Shown piece by piece: positions 14,975 to 22,706 of a stretch of DNA of 45,572 nt. The notes beneath the pieces are model-generated. The model was not told where the DNA came from. It worked only from the letters and a program-made list of their open reading frames with translations, and ran no database searches. The translations under genes and the position numbers were made by a program. Positions within the stretch are counted from its first letter, which is position 1; every line of letters starts with the position of its first letter. The DNA comes from a bacterium GBS-1 (GTDB lineage: Bacteria > Synergistota > GBS-1). The stretch is taken from assembly GCA_001443005.1 (NCBI GenBank), contig LEKQ01000010.1, positions 1 through 45,572 of the forward strand. The letters run 5' to 3'.

Positions 14975-15824
14975 AACCTTCACCTCTTAAGAAAGATATC
15001 CTCAACTCCCCGCGCTCTTCATCCAAAACCACGTTGAAGCTTACACCCTGTTTTTCAAACTTAGAGAGCGTTTTACATATAAAACCATACAAATCTTTCA
15101 GATTTTGGGGTGGCCTGTTGCCCTTATTCTTCATTTCCTGGGAAATTAGACCGAGCATTTTATCGACGAGCTCTTCGGTCTGGCTAACATTAAGCTTCCT
15201 CTGCTCTATCTGCTTTAAAGCCTTCATTATTTCTGTTTCTGAGGGAAGCTTGAGTAAGGCTCGGGCATGCCTCTCTGTTATTGTGCCATTCATTAGTTTC
15301 TCCTGAACTATGACAGGAAGCTTAAGAAGTCTAAGCTTATTTGCTATTGTAGACTGTTTCTTTCCCACCATCTGAGCGATTTCCTCTTGAGTTAAGTCAA
15401 ACTCTTGCATCAGCCTCTTATACCCATAAGCCTCCTCTAGGGGGTTAAGATCGCTTCTTTGTAGGTTCTCTATGAGGGCAAAGGAAAGAGCTTCTTTCTC
15501 CGTGGCCTCTATGACCATAGCAGGAATGAGACTTAATCCCGCGAGTCGAGCAGCTCTCCACCGCCTCTCTCCCGCTATTAGTTCATAGCGTTCCTCGCCA
15601 ATCTCTCTAACTATTATAGGTTGAAGGACTCCTACCTCCTTGATGGAAGAAGCTAACTCCTCCAAAGACTCGGGATCCATATTTTTCCTGGGTTGATAAG
15701 GGTTTAACACAACAGAGTCAATGGGGATCTCTCTAACCTCCTTCTTTTCCTTAGTCTCAGGGGGGTGCGGCAACTGTTCTAAAACTTCCCTCTTCTCCTG
15801 CTCCTTAGATTTTCCAAACCACAA
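14943..15824 (-). CDS. noc: ParB paralogue of the Noc (nucleoid occlusion) type
   Basis: Noc binds its own DNA sites, spreads with CTP and attaches to the membrane, keeping the division ring away from the chromosome. The protein has the ParB core (NPYQPRKNMDPESLEELASS, ERYELIAGERRWRAARLAGL, ALIENLQRSDLNPLEEAYG) and a helix-turn-helix GKKQSTIANKLRLLKLP that matches Bacillus Noc. Gln and Lys in that helix and Arg in ITERHARALLKLP occupy positions reported to switch specificity from parS to Noc sites. The short N terminus MWFGKSKEQ could be a membrane-binding segment. The order rsmG-noc-parA-parB is the Bacillus order. TTG 15824 follows AAGGAGGTGA. A near-consensus Noc site lies within the gene. 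Confidence 0.88.
   Translation of the reverse strand: MWFGKSKEQEKREVLEQLPHPPETKEKKEVREIPIDSVVLNPYQPRKNMDPESLEELASSIKEVGVLQPIIVREIGEERYELIAGERRWRAARLAGLSLIPAMVIEATEKEALSFALIENLQRSDLNPLEEAYGYKRLMQEFDLTQEEIAQMVGKKQSTIANKLRLLKLPVIVQEKLMNGTITERHARALLKLPSETEIMKALKQIEQRKLNVSQTEELVDKMLGLISQEMKNKGNRPPQNLKDLYGFICKTLSKFEKQGVSFNVVLDEERGELRISFLRGEGYEGWQGGSSR
15133..15146. promoter_or_regulatory. Candidate Noc-binding site inside noc
   Basis: ATTTCCTGGGAAAT matches 13 of 14 positions of the Bacillus Noc-binding consensus ATTTCCCGGGAAAT and lies within the noc coding sequence itself. Confidence 0.6.
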
Positions 15825-15838
15825 AATCTTTCACCTCC

Positions 15839-16531
15839 TTATAGCGGTCTCTTAAAGGGGATCCCAGACCTCCTTGGGTATTTTAGGGGTGTTTCCTCCT
15901 TTTTCCTAATAAACACCAAATACCCTTTAAAGTCAATCCCTTTTATGTGATATTCCTCTACTCTTTCTATCTCAGCCCTTAATTCCCTTAGGGCATTCCC
16001 TGAAGATTCGATTTCGTCGAAGACCCCCTTTCCTTTGTAAGCGACCATCAGCATTCCTTCTTTTAAGAAGGGAATGGTAATCTCAATCAGGGTTCTCAAG
16101 GGAGCTACAGCTCTCGAAACAACGATATCCATCTTTTCCCTAAGATTTGGATCCCTGGCAAGATCCTCCGCTCTTCCAGGTAAGACATAGACCTCGTCAA
16201 CAGCAAGATTACTAATCACACTTTTAAGGAAGTTTACCTTTTTCAAAGAGGACTCGAGAAGAAAGAGCCTAACATGGGGAAAAGCTATCTTCAGAGGTAT
16301 TCCTGGGAAACCTCCTCCTGTGCCCACATCAAGCAGGTTCTCGAAGTGCTGAAAATCAATAAACTTTAAGAGTTCCAACGAATCTATAAAGTGCCGATAA
16401 ACTATCTCCTTGGGGTCTTTTATAGATGTAATATTAATAGGAGAACTCAGAATGAGAGATACATACCTTTGAAACAGAAGCTCCTGATTTGGGGTTAATG
16501 GGAAACCTTCGCTTAAAAAAATCTCCCTCAT
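15839..16531 (-). CDS. rsmG: 16S rRNA (guanine527-N7)-methyltransferase RsmG
   Basis: Methylates G527 (E. coli numbering) of 16S rRNA with S-adenosylmethionine. The SAM-binding motif LLDVGTGGGFPGIPLKIAFP is intact, with LLESSLKKVNFLKSVISNL after it and the conserved VVSRAVAPLRTLIE further on. 230 residues is the usual length. The ATG at 16531 overlaps the mnmE stop codon by four bases (ATGA), so translation is coupled. In Bacillus mnmG lies between mnmE and rsmG; here it does not. The ribosome site of noc lies in the last codons or directly after this gene. Confidence 0.96.
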   Translation of the reverse strand: MREIFLSEGFPLTPNQELLFQRYVSLILSSPINITSIKDPKEIVYRHFIDSLELLKFIDFQHFENLLDVGTGGGFPGIPLKIAFPHVRLFLLESSLKKVNFLKSVISNLAVDEVYVLPGRAEDLARDPNLREKMDIVVSRAVAPLRTLIEITIPFLKEGMLMVAYKGKGVFDEIESSGNALRELRAEIERVEEYHIKGIDFKGYLVFIRKKEETPLKYPRRSGIPFKRPL

Positions 16532-17907
16532 TTACCTATGCAGAACTGCGAAAAGATAACGTCCAAGAGGTCCTCAGTCCATTCCTCCCCGGTTATCATG
16601 CCTATGGAGCTCAAAGCCTCTCGAATGCCTAAAGCAACCACATCGTAAGGCATACCATCTCTTAAAGAATTAAGAGAATCTCTCAAAGACAAAAGTGCCT
16701 CCTCCAAGCAAGTTATGTTTCTTAAAGATGTCATCCAGACCTCACCGCTTAAATCTATGCCCTCCTGAGCCTCTTCAACGATTCTATCCTTGAGATCCTC
16801 TATGCCTTCTTCAAGAAGCGCTGATATCCAAACCTCTCTGCTTTTCGGAAAGGCCCTTCTAACGCTATCCGCATCTATCCTTGTGGGCAGATCCCTCTTA
16901 TTAAAAACAAGGATAACCTTTCTTCCTTCAAGTTTACTCATCACTATGTGATCCTCCTCGGTGAGAGGAGAACTCGAATCCAAAACAAGCAGAACTATAT
17001 CTGCATTCTCAATTTGATATAGGCTTCTTGACACTCCCTCTCGCTCTATCTCGTCCCAAGCTTTTCTTATACCAGCTGTATCCACCAACCTTATGGGAAC
17101 TCCCCTTACATTCAAAACTTCCTCTATGATGTCCCTTGTAGTTCCGGGGATAGAGGTAACTATAGCTCTCGCCTCCTGAAGGAGAGCATTTAAGAGAGAG
17201 GATTTACCGACATTAGGCTTACCGCAGATAACCACCCTCACCCCATCTCTGTAGATAGATCCAGCTTTAGTTGAGTTTATAACTCTCTCTAAATCGCTTA
17301 ATATCTCCTTAAGCCTATCTTCGATCTCCTCGAGGGTTATGAGAGGTAGATCCTCCTCAGGAAAGTCTAAGGAAGCCTCAACCCAAGCTGAGAGGGATAG
17401 AAGCTTACCCCTTATGGATGAAAGCCTCTTACCAAACTCCCCTTTAAGCTTACGATTAGCTATCCTTATCGCCTCTTCGCTCTTCGCTCTAACTATCTCA
17501 AGCACAGCCTCAGCCTGCGTTAGGTCTATTCTTCCGTTTAAAAAGGCGCGGCGGGTAAACTCGCCCGGCTCAGCGAGGCGAGCACCCGCCGCAAGGATGA
17601 TTTCTAAAACCTTACGGGCAACGAGCGTTCCTCCATGACAGTTAATCTCTACCACATCTTCTCTCGTATAGCTATAAGGAGCCCTCATAAGAGAAAGTAT
17701 AACCTCATCTATCTCTTCCCCCGTTAAGGGGTCTATCACATGACCGTAAGCTATAGTATAACTTGACATATCAAAAACGCTCTTTCTCTTCCCCCTAAAG
17801 ACTCTCGCGGCAATCTCTAAAGCCTGAGGGCCACTTAGCCTGACTATAGCAATTCCGCCCTCTCCCCAAGGCGTAGCTATAGCGGCAATGGTATCTCCTT
17901 CCCTCAC
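16528..17907 (-). CDS. mnmE: tRNA uridine-5-carboxymethylaminomethyl modification GTPase MnmE
   Basis: With MnmG it modifies the wobble uridine (U34) of several tRNAs. The N-terminal tetrahydrofolate-binding domain starts DTIAAIATPWGEGGIAIVRL. The G domain has GKPNVGKSSLLNALL (G1), IPGTTRDIIEE (G2), VDTAGIRKA (G3) and NKRD (G4). The C terminus FCIGK contains the conserved cysteine motif C(I/L/V)GK. 459 residues is the normal length. The GTG start at 17907 overlaps the jag stop codon by four bases (GTGA). Its partner gene mnmG is not adjacent and is not in the window. Confidence 0.97.
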   Translation of the reverse strand: MREGDTIAAIATPWGEGGIAIVRLSGPQALEIAARVFRGKRKSVFDMSSYTIAYGHVIDPLTGEEIDEVILSLMRAPYSYTREDVVEINCHGGTLVARKVLEIILAAGARLAEPGEFTRRAFLNGRIDLTQAEAVLEIVRAKSEEAIRIANRKLKGEFGKRLSSIRGKLLSLSAWVEASLDFPEEDLPLITLEEIEDRLKEILSDLERVINSTKAGSIYRDGVRVVICGKPNVGKSSLLNALLQEARAIVTSIPGTTRDIIEEVLNVRGVPIRLVDTAGIRKAWDEIEREGVSRSLYQIENADIVLLVLDSSSPLTEEDHIVMSKLEGRKVILVFNKRDLPTRIDADSVRRAFPKSREVWISALLEEGIEDLKDRIVEEAQEGIDLSGEVWMTSLRNITCLEEALLSLRDSLNSLRDGMPYDVVALGIREALSSIGMITGEEWTEDLLDVIFSQFCIGK

Positions 17908-18509
17908 TTCGGAGCTATAACTACCCTCCTATAAGGTTCTCCACCTACGCTAATGGTGTATACACGAGGGTGATCCTTAAGCGTCATGTGAATCACCCTT
18001 CTTTCCCACGCTGCCATCGGTTCCAAAGTGAAGGCCTTCCCCTCCTCCTCCACCTTTCGAGCTATCTTAAGAGCCACCTCACGAAGCTTCTTCTTCCGCT
18101 TCTCCTTATATCCCCCCGCATCAAGCTCAACTCTCTTAGGATAGTGCTCTTTGGATATCGCCATGTTAACCCACTCCTCAAGGGCCTTCAGCGTTAAGCC
18201 CCTTCTTCCTATGAGCAGGCCAGCATCCCTTCCCTCTATAACTATGGTGTTACCATTCGCAACATTGATTGATGCTTCAACCTTCATGAGTTTTAGCAGA
18301 TCCCTCAATAAAGATTTAGCTTTAACAACATGGAGCCCCACCTTAGGCCTCCCCCGAACCTTAACTTTTTGCCCTAATAAACCCAAAAATCTCCTTTCCT
18401 CCTCTACCACTTCCCACTCAACCTCCTCCTCGCTCATCCCCAGCTTTTGAAGTATTTTCTCCTTCGCTTCTTCCAAATTCTTCCCCTCTGCTTCCAACCA
18501 CTCCTTCAT
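17904..18509 (-). CDS. jag: RNA-binding protein Jag/KhpB
   Basis: A KH-R3H RNA-binding protein, usually next to yidC and, with KhpA, linked to small-RNA function and cell division in Firmicutes. Domains in order: Jag-N (residues 1-53, KNLEEAKEKILQKLGMSEEE and RFLGLLGQKVKVRG), KH with VIEGRDAGLLIGRRGLTLKA, and R3H with WERRVIHMTLKDHPRVYT. All three are complete at 201 residues. The start ATG, with AGGAGG upstream, lies inside yidC: 92 bases are read in two frames, and the Jag-N domain needs this start. Confidence 0.95.
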   Translation of the reverse strand: MKEWLEAEGKNLEEAKEKILQKLGMSEEEVEWEVVEEERRFLGLLGQKVKVRGRPKVGLHVVKAKSLLRDLLKLMKVEASINVANGNTIVIEGRDAGLLIGRRGLTLKALEEWVNMAISKEHYPKRVELDAGGYKEKRKKKLREVALKIARKVEEEGKAFTLEPMAAWERRVIHMTLKDHPRVYTISVGGEPYRRVVIAPK

Positions 18510-19188
18510 CCTGCTTCCCCTCCTTCACCTTACGAGGCGGCTCCTTATAAAGCTTCACCTTCGTAGATCCTATGCTTTCTAATCTTCTCATAACATAAAG
18601 CTGGTGAGCTAAGCCTATCAAGCTTGAGGTGAGCCAGTAAAGCAACACTCCCGCTGGCAGGTTATAAGCTATAAGCAAGATGAATATGGGCATGATCCAG
18701 TTCATCATCTTCGCTTGGGGGGTGGTCTCTACGGTGGTGGTGAACTTCTGGTGCAGGAAGGTCTCCGCAACCACAAGTATAAGAAGGATTATATCAGGCT
18801 TACTTAGATCCTTAATCCATAGAAAGGACGGATTCTCAAACTTATACCTCATGAGAACGTTAAAGAGCAATATCAGAACCGGCATCTGAGCCAAAAGGGG
18901 CAAGCATCCAGAAGCAGGATTAACTCCCTCTTCCTTGTAAAGCTTCATCAGCTCCTGATTTAGCTTTTCCTTATCATCCTTATACCGCTCCTGAAGGCGC
19001 CTTATCTTCGGTTGAATCTTTTGCAGTTGCTGCATAGACTTAAGCTGCTTGTGCGTGAGGGGATAAAGAAGCAGCCTAACTATTACGGTCAAAAGTATTA
19101 TAGCTAAACCGTAGTTGCCCGTAAGGTGATAACAGAACAAAAGAGCGCTCTGCATGAAATCACTAGCAGAATTCCATAAGCTTCCCAA
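18418..19188 (-). CDS. yidC: Membrane protein insertase YidC
   Basis: Inserts membrane proteins, alone or with SecYEG. The protein has five predicted membrane segments, the substrate-groove arginine in LLTVIVRLLLYPLTHKQL, and the cytoplasmic hairpin YKEEGVNPASGCLPLLAQMP. The 256-residue form lacks the large periplasmic P1 domain of proteobacterial YidC, and no lipoprotein signal is evident. Start TTG 19188 has AAGGAGG seven bases before it. The charged C-terminal tail (KVKEGKQDEG and onward) is encoded in the 92-base overlap with jag. Confidence 0.96.
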   Translation of the reverse strand: MGSLWNSASDFMQSALLFCYHLTGNYGLAIILLTVIVRLLLYPLTHKQLKSMQQLQKIQPKIRRLQERYKDDKEKLNQELMKLYKEEGVNPASGCLPLLAQMPVLILLFNVLMRYKFENPSFLWIKDLSKPDIILLILVVAETFLHQKFTTTVETTPQAKMMNWIMPIFILLIAYNLPAGVLLYWLTSSLIGLAHQLYVMRRLESIGSTKVKLYKEPPRKVKEGKQDEGVVGSRGEEFGRSEGENTSKAGDERGGG

Positions 19189-19203
19189 AACCTTCCCTCC
19201 TTC

Positions 19204-19413
19204 CTAAGGAACTGGGTCATAACCACCAGGATGAAAGGGGTGACACCGCAATATCCTTTTTAAAGCGAGATATCCTCCCTTTAAAACACCGTACTTTTCA
19301 ATTGCCTTATAGGCGTAAGCTGAACACGTGGGAGTGAATCGGCAAACGGGGGGATAAAGGGGAGAGATGAACCTCCTATAAAAGGTCAGAAGAAGAAGGA
19401 CTGCCTTCCTCAT
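19204..19413 (-). CDS. yidD: Membrane protein insertion efficiency factor YidD
   Basis: A 69-residue membrane-associated protein thought to assist YidC-dependent insertion. It has the full family pattern: [39 protein letters not shown] and [17 protein letters not shown], with the three conserved cysteines. The ATG overlaps the end of rnpA, and yidC follows after 15 bases. Confidence 0.97.
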   Translation of the reverse strand: MRKAVLLLLTFYRRFISPLYPPVCRFTPTCSAYAYKAIEKYGVLKGGYLALKRILRCHPFHPGGYDPVP

Positions 19414-19771
19414 CCTCCCTCATCACCCCCGCTTCTCTCCAAACCTTTTCAAGCCTTTCCCACCAAGATCTCAAACTGTCACCTTCCGCCCCCTGCTTAA
19501 CCAAAACTATCATCCAAAACCCCTCTTTTAAACGCCCTCGGTTAAGCCTGAATACCTCCCTCACCAACCTCTTTATCCTATTCCTCTTGGGAGCGGTTCC
19601 AACCCTCTTAGGGACTATGCAGCCAAACCGCATTGGCCCTTCTCCCTTAAACAGGAGAAAGAGCGAAAAATCCCTTTCCCTGAAGATTTTACCCTTTCTT
19701 ATAACTTCTACTATTTCAGATGACCTTCTTAACCTCACCTCCTTTGGAAAGCTTAGACCGCGAGACGCCAA
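19376..19771 (-). CDS. rnpA: Ribonuclease P protein component
   Basis: The protein subunit of RNase P, which trims the 5' end of pre-tRNAs. [20 protein letters not shown] followed by LVREVFR is the RNA-binding RNR motif of the family; the N terminus has [20 protein letters not shown]. The first possible start is TTG 19771, which lies inside the last codons of rpmH, so the two genes overlap by 19 bases in different frames. No better start exists before the conserved region. The acidic serine-rich C-terminal tail ([12 protein letters not shown]) overlaps yidD. Confidence 0.93.
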   Translation of the reverse strand: MASRGLSFPKEVRLRRSSEIVEVIRKGKIFRERDFSLFLLFKGEGPMRFGCIVPKRVGTAPKRNRIKRLVREVFRLNRGRLKEGFWMIVLVKQGAEGDSLRSWWERLEKVWREAGVMREDEEGSPSSSDLL

Positions 19772-19887
19772 CGTCCCTTCTTTCTCCTTCTCTTTAAAAT
19801 TCTGCGACCGCTTGGCGTTGCCATTCTCGCTAAGAAACCGTGAGTTCTCTTTCTGCGCAAATTATGTGGTTGGTAGGTTCTTTTCAT
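19753..19887 (-). CDS. rpmH: 50S ribosomal protein L34
   Basis: A complete 44-residue L34: it begins [20 protein letters not shown], continues [20 protein letters not shown] and ends RLAV. AGGAGG stands nine bases before the ATG at 19887, and a strong promoter lies upstream. It is the first gene of the leftward run rpmH-rnpA-yidD-yidC-jag-mnmE-rsmG-noc-parA-parB. Confidence 0.98.
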   Translation of the reverse strand: MKRTYQPHNLRRKRTHGFLARMATPSGRRILKRRRKKGRWRLAV

Positions 19888-19916
19888 ACCATTATCCCTC
19901 CTTTCTCGCCTTTTAA

Positions 19917-19945
19917 ACTATACCTTTTTACTGCCTCCTTGTCAA
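19917..19945 (-). promoter_or_regulatory. Promoter of the rpmH operon
   Basis: On the minus strand TTGACA (19945-19940), 17 bases, TATAGT (19922-19917): near-perfect consensus. The start point would be near 19910, giving a short leader before rpmH. Confidence 0.85.
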
Positions 19946-19977
19946 CGGGGAGAGCTTTTGCTATTATAAGGTTGGTT

Positions 19978-20074
19978 TTATCCACATGTGGATAGTTTTG
20001 TGGATAAGTAGAAGGGGAATTCCTCTTATTTCACGGAAAAGTTATCCACAGAGGAATGTGAATATTGTGGATGG
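19978..20074. other. oriC: DnaA-box cluster upstream of dnaA (part of oriC / dnaA autoregulation)
   Basis: TTATCCACA occurs at 19978-19986 and 20042-20050, and its reverse TGTGGATAA at 19999-20007; all are perfect DnaA boxes. A fourth, TGTGGATAG (19987-19995), abuts the first so that the pair forms a 16-base palindrome. A weaker TGTGGATGG is at 20066-20074. The cluster lies between the divergent rpmH and dnaA genes. It may serve origin function, dnaA autoregulation or both. Confidence 0.88.
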
Positions 20075-20083
20075 TGGTTGAAT

Positions 20084-21415
20084 ATGCCCGATATGGAAGA
20101 GCTATGGCAAAGATCTTTAAGAAAATTAGAGCAAGTGGTCTCAAGGCCGAGTTTTGAAAGCTGGATAAGAGCATTAAAACCCTTAGAAATTAAGGGAGAA
20201 AGCCTCCTTTTAGAGGCTCCAAACAGATTTACAGCTGAACAGATCAAAAGAAGGTTTATCAAGATAATAGAGAACGTCATCTCAGACTTGATGGGAAAGA
20301 GCTTAGAAATAAAGGTGGTTGTTTCTGAAGGAGTGAAGGAAGTAGATAATCCACCTGAAGAAGAGGTAGTAGAGGAATATGTGGATTACAGACAATATGG
20401 TTTAAACCCAAAGTATGTTTTTGAGACCTTCGTTGTGGGAAAGTGCAATAAGCTTGCTCATGCAGCGGCCTTAGCGGTAGCAGAGTCGCCGGGAAAAGCC
20501 TATAACCCCCTTTTTATCTACGGAGGGGTTGGTTTGGGAAAGACTCACCTTATGCATGCTATAGCTCACTTCGTACTTAAGAGAAACCCAAAGACCAAGG
20601 TCGTTTACGTGTCATCGGAGAAGTTCACAAACGAACTTATAAACGCCATAAGGGATGACAGTACAAACGCCTTCAGAAGAAAGTACAGAAACGTCGATAT
20701 CCTCCTCATCGATGATATACAGTTTCTCTCAGGTAAAGAGGGAACCCAAGAGGAGTTCTTCCATACCTTTAATACGCTTTACGAGGCAAATAAACAGATA
20801 GTTATATCAAGCGATAGACCTCCCAAGGAGATCCCAGACCTGGAGGATAGATTGGTGTCAAGATTCGAGTGGGGACTTTTAGCTGATATACAGCCTCCGG
20901 ACTTTGAAACCCGAGTAGCCATCCTTAAGAAGAAGATGGAACTCGAAAGAATCTCTCTGCCAGAAGATGTGGTTATATTCATAGCTGAGAACTTCACATC
21001 AAATATCAGGGAGCTTGAGGGAGCTTTAATAAAGGTGGTGGCTCACTTTTCCCTTCACCAAGATGAGGAGATAAGCATTTCTAAGGCTGCGGAAGTGCTG
21101 AAGGATATATTACCCATTAAGAAGAAAACGATAAGCATTGAGGATATTAAGGATGCAGTAGCAACAGAGTTCAACATAAGTATGAGTGACCTACTAAGCG
21201 AAAAGAAGGCCCAAGATTTCTCACTTCCTCGTCAGATAGCTATGTATCTAGCAAGGGAGTATACCAACCTATCCCTTCAACAGATAGGTAAGGAGTTTAA
21301 CAAGAAGGATCATACTACCGTGATACACGCCCATAAGAAGGTCTCCCAGATGATAAAGAGCAATCCTGATATAAAAAGAAAGATAGAAAGGATCTGTGGA
21401 AAGTTAGGTGTTTAG
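20084..21415 (+). CDS. dnaA: Chromosomal replication initiator protein DnaA
   Basis: Binds DnaA boxes as an ATP form, opens the origin and loads the helicase. Domain I is at the N terminus (MEELWQRSLRKLEQVVSRP), domain II is a short acidic linker near residues 80-105, domain III has Walker A GGVGLGKTHLMHA near residue 147 and Walker B NVDILLIDDIQFLSG, and domain IV ends with the DnaA signature GKEFNKKDHTTVIHAHKKVS. The open frame starts at TTG 20078, but ATG 20084 is preceded by GGTGG at a suitable distance; ATG 20093 is also possible. DnaA boxes stand on both sides. Confidence 0.97.
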   Translation: MPDMEELWQRSLRKLEQVVSRPSFESWIRALKPLEIKGESLLLEAPNRFTAEQIKRRFIKIIENVISDLMGKSLEIKVVVSEGVKEVDNPPEEEVVEEYVDYRQYGLNPKYVFETFVVGKCNKLAHAAALAVAESPGKAYNPLFIYGGVGLGKTHLMHAIAHFVLKRNPKTKVVYVSSEKFTNELINAIRDDSTNAFRRKYRNVDILLIDDIQFLSGKEGTQEEFFHTFNTLYEANKQIVISSDRPPKEIPDLEDRLVSRFEWGLLADIQPPDFETRVAILKKKMELERISLPEDVVIFIAENFTSNIRELEGALIKVVAHFSLHQDEEISISKAAEVLKDILPIKKKTISIEDIKDAVATEFNISMSDLLSEKKAQDFSLPRQIAMYLAREYTNLSLQQIGKEFNKKDHTTVIHAHKKVSQMIKSNPDIKRKIERICGKLGV

Positions 21416-21417
21416 GT

Positions 21418-21559
21418 TGTGGATAGCTTTCAAGAAAGGTCAATTTTGTGGAAGATGTGGATCAAAGAGTAGTTTCTTTCACAGACATCCGTGGAAGTGA
21501 AAGTCCATAAGAGAAAGGTAAATAACTTCCTTTTCACTTTTCCACATTCTCTACTATTA
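21418..21559. other. oriC: DnaA boxes and DnaA-trio-like motif between dnaA and dnaN (candidate unwinding region of oriC)
   Basis: The 184 bases between dnaA and dnaN hold TGTGGATAG (21418-21426), TGTGGATCA (21456-21464) and, on the other strand, TTTTCCACA (21538-21546). Four bases after the last box comes CTACTATTA (21551-21559), whose complement is three TAG/TAA-type trios as described for the Bacillus unwinding element. A seven-base inverted repeat CTTTCAC/GTGAAAG (21476-21503) lies in the middle. Its position and motifs suggest that strand opening happens here. Confidence 0.75.
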
Positions 21560-21599
21560 AGACTTCTAACTTAAGCTTTAAAGATAGGAGGGAAAGGGA

Positions 21600-22706
21600 A
21601 TGAAGGTTATTGTGGAAAGAGAGGAGTTCTTAAGAGGGCTTCAGCTTGTAGCAAGAGCGATAAATCCAAAGAGCTCAATAACTATTCTCTCAGGGAGCTT
21701 GATGGAAGTTTCAGAAGATAAGATCAGCTTGAAAGGAACAGATCTCAAAATAGGTGTTCAGACTGATGTTAAATCCATAGAAGTTAAAAAGGATGGAAAG
21801 GCGATAATACCCCTTAAGAACTTTTACGATATAGTTAGGAAGCTGCCGGAAAGGCCAATAGAACTTGAAACTAAAGAATCGGTTCTATTTTTAAGGAGTG
21901 AGGGGATAGAATATAGCTTTTCCACATATCCTGTGGAAGACTATCCGGAGTTTCCGAGGGTTGAGGAATCTAACCTTATATTTGAGACGGAGTGTGATCT
22001 TCTTTCCAAGATGATCAGAGAAACTACTTTTGCGGGATCTCCTCATGATGAGATACCTCCCTATCTTTCAGGAACTCTTTTTGATGTGAGGGAAAACGAA
22101 ATAAGATTGGTTGCTACCGATGCTAAAAGGCTTGCCTTATCTAAGATGCCTGCTTCCATTCGCAAAACAGGAAAATATTTAGTTCCCATAACTACTTTGG
22201 AAGAGCTAAGAAGGATAATGACTTTGGGAAAGATAGAAGTTTATGAGTCTAAGGGTGAAATAACTTTCAAATGGGAGGATGCTATTCTCTGGAGCAGGTT
22301 GATAGATGCGGAGTTTCCTCCCTATGAGAGGGTGATACCTACCACGTGGACTACAAAGATTACGGTTTCGGCAGATGAGATTGAATCGGCTATGGAGAGG
22401 TTAAGCTATCTGGTTAAGGAAAGAGGGAATATAGTTAAGCTTGAGATAAATAAGGGGGAAATCATCTTAAGCGGAGACGTTCCGGAGTTAGGAAGTGGAA
22501 GGGAAAAGATTCCAGTGGAGTTCGAAGGAGAACCCCTCAAGATAGCCTTTAACGTAAGGTTCTTCTTAGATATGATGAAGCATGTGGATGCGACTCATTT
22601 CACGATGGCTTTCAGAGGTCCCTTAGAGCAGGCTGTCATAACTCGTGAGGGAAGGGATGATTTCCTTTACATCCTTATGCCTGTAGCTGTTCCTGATGAA
22701 GATTGA
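21600..22706 (+). CDS. dnaN: DNA polymerase III beta subunit (sliding clamp)
   Basis: The ring-shaped processivity clamp of the replicase. The 368-residue protein has three clamp domains with ITILSGSLMEVSEDKISLKG, YPVEDYPEFPRV, IRLVATDAKRLALSKM and the C-terminal YILMPVAV that lines the protein-binding pocket. TAGGAGG precedes the ATG by eight bases. It overlaps recF by 11 bases. Confidence 0.97.
   Translation: MKVIVEREEFLRGLQLVARAINPKSSITILSGSLMEVSEDKISLKGTDLKIGVQTDVKSIEVKKDGKAIIPLKNFYDIVRKLPERPIELETKESVLFLRSEGIEYSFSTYPVEDYPEFPRVEESNLIFETECDLLSKMIRETTFAGSPHDEIPPYLSGTLFDVRENEIRLVATDAKRLALSKMPASIRKTGKYLVPITTLEELRRIMTLGKIEVYESKGEITFKWEDAILWSRLIDAEFPPYERVIPTTWTTKITVSADEIESAMERLSYLVKERGNIVKLEINKGEIILSGDVPELGSGREKIPVEFEGEPLKIAFNVRFFLDMMKHVDATHFTMAFRGPLEQAVITREGRDDFLYILMPVAVPDED

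Noticed and set aside
16298-16311. TATTCCTGGGAAAC in rsmG as a Noc site
   Set aside because: Only 10 of 14 positions match; too weak alone, though the core TTCCTGGGAA equals that of the site in noc.
22340-22355. CACGTG in dnaN as a third parS
   Set aside because: The flanks (ACCACGTGGAC) lack the TGTT and AACA arms of parS.
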